A stretch of 64,000 bases of DNA from Bacteroidia bacterium (GTDB taxonomy: Bacteria; Bacteroidota; Bacteroidia; Flavobacteriales; Flavobacteriaceae): the NCBI GenBank assembly GCA_030427865.1, contig JAUICK010000011.1, forward strand, positions 1 to 64,000. Reading direction: 5' to 3'. The translations under genes and the position numbers were made by a program. Below, piece after piece: positions 6,567 to 12,223 of the stretch; position 1 is the first letter of the stretch; the number at the start of each line of letters is the position of its first letter. Under the pieces are notes generated by a model. The model had not been told where the DNA came from and searched no databases. It saw nothing but the letters and a program-made list of their open reading frames with translations.

Positions 6567-9547
6567 ACAGTAATAGCAATGGCAACTCCATTAACTTCTC
6601 TTTTAATTCTAAAGACTTTATTATAAAGCGTAACAATAAAAAATTCTCCATTTTGTAATATGGCAGGTGGTTGGTTTTTAATTTTAACGGTTAAGTTTAC
6701 AGAAGATGGTACAGGATATACCTCAAAATTTGTACTATTTACTCCTGTTGTGTTTGTATTACCAGCATTACTGCAATTGGTTGCGCAACTGGTAATGTTA
6801 TATATAATATCTTGCCAATTAGACCAACCACAACTATTTTTAACTCTAACCTTAAATTCTATTGGACCATTACAGTTTTTCGATACAATTACTCGATTGT
6901 CATTACCATACAAGTTGTTGTCTTGCGACCAAATAAAATTATTACTTGTCTTTTGCCATTCTATGTTTTCTATTTCTGTATTCGAAGCATTAAAGTTTAA
7001 TTGCAGACCAATGTCTGTATTGCCCAATGGTGCAGTAGGCAATAAGTGTTGTATGGTAGCAGCAGGTATTTCTGTAATAGTGGTAAATAAATGATACCCA
7101 AGATTAACTTGTTTGGTAACAGATGCATCTCCGTTTACAGCAGTAATTAATGCAGCCCCATAATTAACCCCAGTTTTAGGTTTAACGGCTATATGTGTAC
7201 TGTTAGACCACACTTTGGTTAAGTTATTAGAAATTTGCCAATTGGTTGCAGTAAACTGACAATTAGAAAAAGCATAGACTTCTGTGGTGTTTTGACAAAT
7301 TCTTGTTGCGCCTTGTAAATCGTTTTCTGTAAGATACACTGTTGGTAAAGGCTCTGAAGTAGTAATGTCTAACTCGTCTTTTAACCAAGCTACATTTGCA
7401 GTAGTTAAGGTAATGTGTTCTTCATTTTCTTGGGGCGCAAAATAATTATCAAAAGGGGTTTCACCAGTACAAACTCTATTTTTAAAACCGATAACTTCAT
7501 CTAAAACATTACTACCTGTATAGGCTAAGGCACTTTTTGTGGGGATAAAGCTGTGAGTGGAGTCATATGTTATTGATCGAGTAGATAAAGAATGAAAAAG
7601 CTTAACGCCATTTATAGTCCAATAAGAATCTGTGTTAGACTCATTCGCTAACAAACCTTGCGCATTAAAATATGCTCCTGGAGCAATATCATAACTCCCT
7701 TTATTAATAGGAGTCGAATAATTTTTTCTTTCTTTAATAATTGGAATCCTAAAAAGTAAAAAATGTAAGTAGAGTCCATTACCTTTAAAGGTTAAATAAT
7801 TTTGGTTACCATTTTTTCTATTTGTATTATGAAAAAAATGATTTGAAATAATTGGAGAAATTCCACCTAAAAAAGGAACTCTACTATTAACTTGTAAATA
7901 TTTTGCTTCAGATGTTCCGTTTAAAGCACCCATAATACTACCGTTTATTAAAGCAACTTTTCGTAAGTTTTGCGGCATTCCTAAATTATCTAAAGTAGTT
8001 TGAAAATGGTTTCTATAATTGGGTGCACCTACAGGCAAATTGGTGTCATTGGTATAATGATTTACCAACATTTGTTTGGTTGCGGGTTTGTTTAATTGTT
8101 CGTCTATAAATTTTTCTGCAGCTGGAACCTCTAAGACATCTGCAAAATATTGTATGCCTTTTTGTACACCAATGGGTATATTTGCTCCTTGATGTGGGCT
8201 ATCAAAACTTACCCATAAACGGGTATTATGGTTCCATTTTTCTAAACCAGTTTCTGCATATTTTTTCTCCATATACGTCAATGCATAACGCGAAATTAAA
8301 CCGCCCATACTTGGCCCAATAACTACAGCTTTTTCATTACCTTGTTGCATATCTTTTATTTTACGTAGTAAACTTATAAAGGTGTAGGCATTACGTTCTA
8401 TATAATCGCTACCACCATCTATACCATTATCTGGGTTTACAACATGGTTTATAATGATAACATCATAGCCTTTTATATTTAAAGAATCTATTAGACTAAT
8501 ATTATTGTTAGTTTCTATGTTGTTATCTGGGTCGTAACTCATTAATTCAACAATACTTTTTTCATCTTCATTATGCCCTTCATCAAATTCTTCAATTTTC
8601 CTAGTATCCCCAGGGTCATAGCCATCTATAATATATAAGGGTTTGTCTATTGTTTTGCTGGCATCGCTATAATAAATTCGATATTCGTTTTTTCCTTTTA
8701 TGGGTTGGTCTCCTGCTTCGTAACCTATAAAAGCCAAATCATCATCTGCCTCTATAGGTTCTAAGGGAGATGTGTAAGTGTTTGCTCTTGCATAATACTG
8801 TTGTGGTACATTAACAACTACTCTTGCATAGGTAGTTTTAGTAGTATTGTCTGAATAAGTGATGTTAAAACGCAAATCTTTTACACCAGAAGTATTATAA
8901 TTAGTGGTAAAATTGCCCGAAATTAAATTATAGTTTGAGATAAGTGTAAACGTACTGCTATTGGTAATTAATTGTAAGGTTTTAATTTGTTTACCATGTT
9001 TGTATAAGGTAAATAAATTATCAGTTGTAAAGGAAATAGTTGTGCCAGTAGCTACGGAAACTAAAGGTGCAATAATAGTGGTTTGTTTTTTTGCAAAAGG
9101 ATTTTTACCAGAAATATTGTAAAACAACCCTGTGCCTTCGTTGTAACCCACATTTGCATTTGCTGTGGTTGTACCAAAATTAAACTCGTGAAATTCGGTA
9201 TTAATAATACCAATAGGGATTTCATTTTTTTGATAGGCTTTGTTTTTTAATTGCACATTTAATTGTGCTAAGCTTGCAAAATTTTTACTGTAAGATGCTC
9301 TGTACAACTCACTCCACGCTTGTTTAAAATGTATATAAGAAGAAGTGTCTATACGAGTACCTTGGTTAAACTCATCTATTTTAGCAAAAGAGAAGACTCT
9401 GTTTATTAAAATATTAGAGGTAATGTTACTTTTATTTAGGTTTTTGATACGTTCATCTATTTCTTGTGTATAGGTACCATTGGTTAATTGGGCTTGTAGT
9501 TGTAATGAAAATATCATTAGCAGTATACAAAAAGTATTTTTTTTCAT
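6545..9547 (-). CDS. Large secreted alpha/beta hydrolase (lipase/esterase-like) with frameshifted T9SS domain
   Basis: 1000 residues as read; about 1022 if the frameshift near 6563 is repaired to the stop at 6480. A Sec signal peptide (residues 1-19, ending LQAQ) leads a beta-rich N-terminal region. The hydrolase domain carries YIIDGYDPGD near 305 and the nucleophile elbow GPSMGG with Ser413, followed by SFDSPHQGANIP near 448, a pattern seen in PGAP1/lipase-like esterases. From about 720 on it is again beta-rich, and the sorting domain begins at FEVYPVPSS. The ending at QHPICQ is abnormal: the conserved last strand continues in another frame. T9SS cargo lacking this domain would be expected to stay in the periplasm. 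Substrate unknown. The start 'atgaaaaaaaatac' at 9547 is well supported by the signal peptide. Confidence 0.8.
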   Translation of the reverse strand: MKKNTFCILLMIFSLQLQAQLTNGTYTQEIDERIKNLNKSNITSNILINRVFSFAKIDEFNQGTRIDTSSYIHFKQAWSELYRASYSKNFASLAQLNVQLKNKAYQKNEIPIGIINTEFHEFNFGTTTANANVGYNEGTGLFYNISGKNPFAKKQTTIIAPLVSVATGTTISFTTDNLFTLYKHGKQIKTLQLITNSSTFTLISNYNLISGNFTTNYNTSGVKDLRFNITYSDNTTKTTYARVVVNVPQQYYARANTYTSPLEPIEADDDLAFIGYEAGDQPIKGKNEYRIYYSDASKTIDKPLYIIDGYDPGDTRKIEEFDEGHNEDEKSIVELMSYDPDNNIETNNNISLIDSLNIKGYDVIIINHVVNPDNGIDGGSDYIERNAYTFISLLRKIKDMQQGNEKAVVIGPSMGGLISRYALTYMEKKYAETGLEKWNHNTRLWVSFDSPHQGANIPIGVQKGIQYFADVLEVPAAEKFIDEQLNKPATKQMLVNHYTNDTNLPVGAPNYRNHFQTTLDNLGMPQNLRKVALINGSIMGALNGTSEAKYLQVNSRVPFLGGISPIISNHFFHNTNRKNGNQNYLTFKGNGLYLHFLLFRIPIIKERKNYSTPINKGSYDIAPGAYFNAQGLLANESNTDSYWTINGVKLFHSLSTRSITYDSTHSFIPTKSALAYTGSNVLDEVIGFKNRVCTGETPFDNYFAPQENEEHITLTTANVAWLKDELDITTSEPLPTVYLTENDLQGATRICQNTTEVYAFSNCQFTATNWQISNNLTKVWSNSTHIAVKPKTGVNYGAALITAVNGDASVTKQVNLGYHLFTTITEIPAATIQHLLPTAPLGNTDIGLQLNFNASNTEIENIEWQKTSNNFIWSQDNNLYGNDNRVIVSKNCNGPIEFKVRVKNSCGWSNWQDIIYNITSCATNCSNAGNTNTTGVNSTNFEVYPVPSSVNLTVKIKNQPPAILQNGEFFIVTLYNKVFRIKREVNGVAIAITVQHPICQ

Positions 9548-9597
9548 AATTTTATAGAATTAAGTGTTTATATTTAGTTGGACGTTTAATAATTTAT

Positions 9598-9627
9598 AGA
9601 CGGTTATTGGCGTAACCGTCTTTTTTT
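9598..9627. repeat. Hairpin with TTGGCG loop after lipoprotein paralog A
   Basis: AGACGGTTA (9598-9606) and TAACCGTCT (9613-9621) form a perfect 9-bp stem with loop TTGGCG; a T-run follows on the plus strand. It abuts the stop codon of the minus-strand gene. The same loop recurs after the other two paralogs. The T-run is on the wrong strand for terminating the minus-strand gene by the simple model. Confidence 0.55.
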
Positions 9628-10187
9628 AGATGTCAAATCTACCATCTGTAATTTCTATGATATCATTTTCATTATCTTTATTCTTCAATTTTACACTAAA
9701 TGTACCTGCATATATCCCAGAATTAAAATCAACTTTAGTGAAAATTATAGAACCAGAATCTACATAACTTATATATCTATTTCCATTAATGCTACAAAAA
9801 ATATGTGGGTAATTAGGTTTATCTGAACTAGCCCTAACACCAGGACTTTTTTCGAAATTATAGGTTATTTCTTCTGGTATTTCTTTTGGTATATATATAT
9901 ATATATATATATATATCTTCATAATTTCTTGCATCAATTCCAAAATATTCATAATCTGGCAAGAAACTTCCTACAGTTACCGCAATTCCTTTAGGTGTTC
10001 CTCCTCCAGGTGGTGTATATCCAGTTTTATCTTTTGCTACAAATATTCTTCCATCTACAATAGCACCAAAAGTATTTGCGCCAGTTTGCGTAATGGGTGG
10101 TAGTTGGTCTTGTGGGTCGTTTTTTTCGCAATTACTTAAAGTAAGTGTAAAAAGTAAAAGTGTTGTTTTAAAAAGTAAATTTTTCAT
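9626..10187 (-). pseudogene. Lipoprotein paralog A, out of frame at an (AT)13 tract (putative phase-OFF)
   Basis: First frame 10187-9858 gives 109 residues: lipoprotein signal with Cys20 (TLTLSNC), then QLPPITQTGANTFGAIVDG and a PPGGGTPKG segment, resembling DUF6252-type Flavobacteriaceae lipoproteins (family name from memory). At residue 91 an (AT)13 tract encodes Ile-Tyr repeats and then runs into TKRNTRRNNL and a stop. The second half of the same protein (ending NENDIIEITDGRFDI) continues in another frame to 9626. With n repeats the frames join when n leaves remainder 2 on division by 3, so 11 or 14 units give an intact protein (187 residues at n=14). The intact paralog C shows the joined form. 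It is therefore a candidate phase-variable gene rather than simply dead. Function of the lipoprotein unknown. Confidence 0.8.
9891..9916. repeat. (AT)13 microsatellite inside lipoprotein paralog A
   Basis: Thirteen perfect AT units, with an extra T at 9890. The tract is in the coding sequence and its length sets the frame of the downstream half of the gene. Confidence 0.97.
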
Positions 10188-10225
10188 AAGTTTTGGGATT
10201 TAGAGTTAAACTGTAAAGTTAATAA

Positions 10226-10343
10226 TGTAATTTTTTTCATAGTTTTGTGTGTTAAATTAGACACTGAAACAGGTTCAGCGCATGTGAATTGGTTTTTGTG
10301 GTATTTAATTTTTTAGCAGTAGTTGGCGCTACTGCTTTTTTTT
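10226..10343. repeat. Conserved downstream repeat, copy 1 (two hairpins)
   Basis: Nearly identical to 11149-11264. It holds a small hairpin CTGAA-acagg-TTCAG and an 8-bp stem AGCAGTAG (10315-10322)/CTACTGCT (10329-10336) with loop TTGGCG and a plus-strand T-run. It follows the stop of paralog B and separates B from A. On the plus strand a TAnnTTTG-like box (TAGTTTTG) precedes it, so a short plus-strand RNA ending at the T-run is possible but unproven. Confidence 0.6.
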
Positions 10344-10626
10344 AGTTATTTAATGTGTTTAAGTTTATATCAAATCTTCCTTCTGTAATATTTATTATAT
10401 CATTTTCATTATTTATATTTTTTAATTCTAAACTAAAATTACCAGAATAGATACTTGAGTTTGAGTTAGATTTTGAAAATGTTACATTTCCAGAGTTTTT
10501 AATTGATAAATACTTGTTATTATTTATAATTGCAAAAATATGAGCAAATGAAGGTGTTTCAAGACTTGACCTTACACCAGTACTTTCATCTAACATATAT
10601 TCTATTTCATCAGGTATTTCTTTGGG

Positions 10627-10643
10627 TATATATATATATATAT
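10627..10643. repeat. T(AT)8 microsatellite inside lipoprotein paralog B
   Basis: Seventeen alternating bases at the position homologous to the tract in paralogs A and C. One unit fewer or two more would restore the frame. Confidence 0.95.
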
Positions 10644-10728
10644 TCCTTGATAATTTTCAGCATCAATAGAAAAATATTCATAGGATGGTAAAAAACTGCC
10701 TATAGTTACTTCTAATCCTTTAGGTGTA

Positions 10729-10736
10729 CCCCCCCC
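10729..10736. repeat. C8/G8 homopolymer inside lipoprotein paralog B
   Basis: Eight C on plus, G8 in the coding strand, spelling Gly-Gly-Gly. Paralogs A and C encode the same three Gly with GGA-type codons, so the homopolymer is specific to B. G8 is striking in such AT-rich DNA. Confidence 0.9.
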
Positions 10737-10934
10737 AGGAGGTGTATAACCTGTTTTATCTTTGGGTATAAATACTTTACCATTTATTAAACAGCCAAAA
10801 GTATTTGCGCCAGTTTCTGTAATGGGTGGTAATTGGTCTTCTGTTACAGGCTCTAAAATAGTTTCATTATTGTTACAACTAAAAAATAGTGTTGTAAAGA
10901 TGAGCATTAAGATTTTTGGTTTCAAATTTTTCAT

Positions 10935-11148
10935 GGTTATTTAGTTTTGGGGTTTGTGTTTTTAAAATTACTGATAAACTAAGTTTTAGGAGTCCAGAAT
11001 TCTGCATTTGGCAGAATTTCGGACTCATTTATTTTTATTGGATTGATTATTAGGCTTTTAAATATTTGTGTTTTTTATTGGTTTTAATAATTCTGGACTC
11101 TTATGTAAAACTTTAGACAGATTTTGGGATGAAAAGGAAGGTTTATGC
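10935..11148. other. Leader region of paralog B, duplicated upstream of paralog C
   Basis: No gene. The sequence 10935-11145 is almost identical to 11857-12067, so the promoter and leader of B and C are copies. It contains the 111-bp inverted-repeat segment described separately. No convincing TAnnTTTG box facing the gene was found; TAGTTTAT on the minus strand is the nearest match. Confidence 0.6.
10990..11100. repeat. 111-bp segment with 12-bp perfect terminal inverted repeats, copy 1
   Basis: Left end GAGTCCAGAATT (10990-11001), right end AATTCTGGACTC (11089-11100), exact inverse complements. Inside the left end is a further near-perfect hairpin, GAGTCCAGAATTCTGC against GCAGAATTTCGGACTC (10990-11026), so the left arm has two alternative partners. 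Flanking AGTTTTA and TAAAACT extend the symmetry imperfectly. It lies about 55 bases upstream of paralog B. It could be a MITE-like element, an invertible segment or a structured leader. Confidence 0.7.
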
Positions 11149-11264
11149 TGTAATTTTTTTCATAGTTTTGTGTGTTAAATTAGACACTGAAACAGGTTCA
11201 GCGCATGTGAATTGGTTTTTGTGGTATTTAATTTTTTAGCAGTAGTTGGCACTACTGCTTTTTT
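11149..11264. repeat. Conserved downstream repeat, copy 2
   Basis: Second copy of 10226-10343 after the stop of paralog C. Stem AGCAGTAG (11238-11245)/CTACTGCT (11252-11259) with loop TTGGCA, one base different from copy 1. Confidence 0.6.
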
Positions 11265-11856
11265 AATCTCCAATTGGTTCTGTGCATATTAAATCAAAAC
11301 GCCCATTAGTAATTTCTATAATGTCATTTTCATCACTTTCATTTTTTAATTTAGCATAAAAATTTCCTGCGCATACTTGTTTAATAAAATCTACTGTTTC
11401 AAAATTTATAGTACCAGAATTTTCAAAAGAAATGTATTTCCTATTGTTAATATAACAATAAATATGAGCAAAATTTGGAGCATTTGAAGTAGAAGTTGTA
11501 CCAGTACTTAATTTGAAATCATACTGTTTTTGTTGTGGTCTATCTTCTGGTATATATATATCAGTATCAATGTAATTAACAGCAGAAATAGCATAATAAT
11601 TTTTTGATATAATACCATCTCCAGAAGAAATATTTAGTCCTTTTGGCTTTCCTCCTCCAGGAGCAGAATACCCTGTCTTATCTTTAGGAATAAATATTCT
11701 ACCATCTACAATAGCACCAAAAGTATTTGCACCAGTTTGCGTAATGGGTGGTAGTTGGTCTTCTGTTACAGGCTCTAAAATAGTTTCATTATTGTTACAA
11801 CTAAAAAATAGTGTTGTAAAGATGAGCATTAAGATTTTTGGTTTCAAATTTTTCAT
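11263..11856 (-). CDS. Lipoprotein paralog C, intact form (putative phase-ON)
   Basis: 197 residues in one frame. Lipoprotein signal with Cys20 (TLFFSC) is followed by NNNETILEPVTEDQLPP, the shared segment TGANTFGAIVDGRIF, KDKTGYSAPGGGKPKG, and a C-terminal half with HIYCYINNRKYISFENSG and ENDIIEITNGRFD. At residues 99-102 the (AT)5 tract encodes IYI and continues correctly into PEDRPQQKQYDFK, showing how the A and B halves should join. Resembles DUF6252-type Flavobacteriaceae lipoproteins (memory). The protein would be anchored in the outer membrane or periplasmic face; surface display and role are not known. Residues 40-55 match paralog A better than B, so the three genes look like mosaics. 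Confidence 0.8.
   Translation of the reverse strand: MKNLKPKILMLIFTTLFFSCNNNETILEPVTEDQLPPITQTGANTFGAIVDGRIFIPKDKTGYSAPGGGKPKGLNISSGDGIISKNYYAISAVNYIDTDIYIPEDRPQQKQYDFKLSTGTTSTSNAPNFAHIYCYINNRKYISFENSGTINFETVDFIKQVCAGNFYAKLKNESDENDIIEITNGRFDLICTEPIGD
11551..11561. repeat. Short T(AT)5 tract in paralog C
   Basis: Eleven alternating bases at the site homologous to the long tracts of paralogs A and B. Here the frame is kept. Confidence 0.9.
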
Positions 11857-12163
11857 GGTTATTTGGTTTTGGGGTTTGTGTTTTTAAAATTACTGATAAA
11901 CTAAGTTTTAGGAGTCCAGAATTCTGCATTTGGCAGAATTTCGGACTCATTTATTTTTATTAGATTGATTATTAGGCTTTTAAATATTTGTGTTTTTTAT
12001 TGGTTTTAATAATTCTGGACTCTTATGTAAAACTTTGGACAGATTTTGGGATGAAAAGGAAGGTTTAAAATAGATACTTAAAAACTTAATTTTAGTTTAA
12101 AAAAAAGATTTTTCACTCATTAAACCATCATCAATGGCAAACACAAAGAGACATTTTATAGCA
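11857..12163. other. Leader region of paralog C and spacer to ftsZ terminator
   Basis: 11857-12067 duplicates the paralog B leader with a period of 922 bases. 12068-12163 is A-rich and holds no ORF or structure that I can support; it probably includes the promoter of the lipoprotein gene. Confidence 0.55.
11912..12022. repeat. 111-bp segment with 12-bp terminal inverted repeats, copy 2
   Basis: Same as 10990-11100, same orientation, displaced by exactly 922 bases. Terminal repeats GAGTCCAGAATT at 11912 and AATTCTGGACTC ending at 12022 are conserved. Confidence 0.7.
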
Positions 12164-12201
12164 ATAAAAAAACCACATCAAAAAGTTGATGTGGTTTTTT
12201 A
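12164..12201. terminator. Strong terminator of the ftsZ end of the dcw cluster (bidirectional)
   Basis: AAACCACATCAA (12170-12181) and TTGATGTGGTTT (12186-12197) form a 12-bp perfect stem. T-runs flank it on both strands. It sits 23 bases past the ftsZ stop on the minus strand and insulates the lipoprotein array. Confidence 0.85.
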
Positions 12202-12223
12202 TTGAGGCTTTATTATATAACTT

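Larger units (their letters stand above)
10342..10934 (-). pseudogene. Lipoprotein paralog B, out of frame at an (AT)8 tract (putative phase-OFF)
   Basis: First frame 10934-10602 gives 110 residues: signal with Cys20 (LFFSC), TEDQLPPITETGANTFG, KDKTGYTPPGGGTPKG, then Ile-Tyr repeats from the (AT)8 tract and an abnormal tail PKKYLMK. The rest of the protein (IPDEIEYMLDESTGVRSS ... NITEGRFDINLNTLNN) continues in another frame to 10342. Frames join when the number of AT units leaves remainder 1 on division by 3 (7 or 10), giving about 196 residues at n=7. It also has a G8 run at the Gly-Gly-Gly codons (residues 67-69), a second possible switching site. Its first 39 residues are identical to paralog C, while residues 63-100 follow paralog A. 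Confidence 0.8.

Noticed and set aside
6660..7094. Open frame on the plus strand inside the secreted hydrolase gene
   Set aside because: Antisense of a conserved protein-coding region; hydrophobic composition follows from the complementary codons.
9598..11264. Lipoprotein genes followed by hairpins read as integron cassettes with attC sites
   Set aside because: Stems are short (8-9 bp), lack RYYYAAC/GTTRRRY core pairs in the right layout, and no integrase is present.
10990..12022. Insertion sequence
   Set aside because: The 111-bp segments are too short for a transposase and no transposase gene exists in the window; at most a non-autonomous element.
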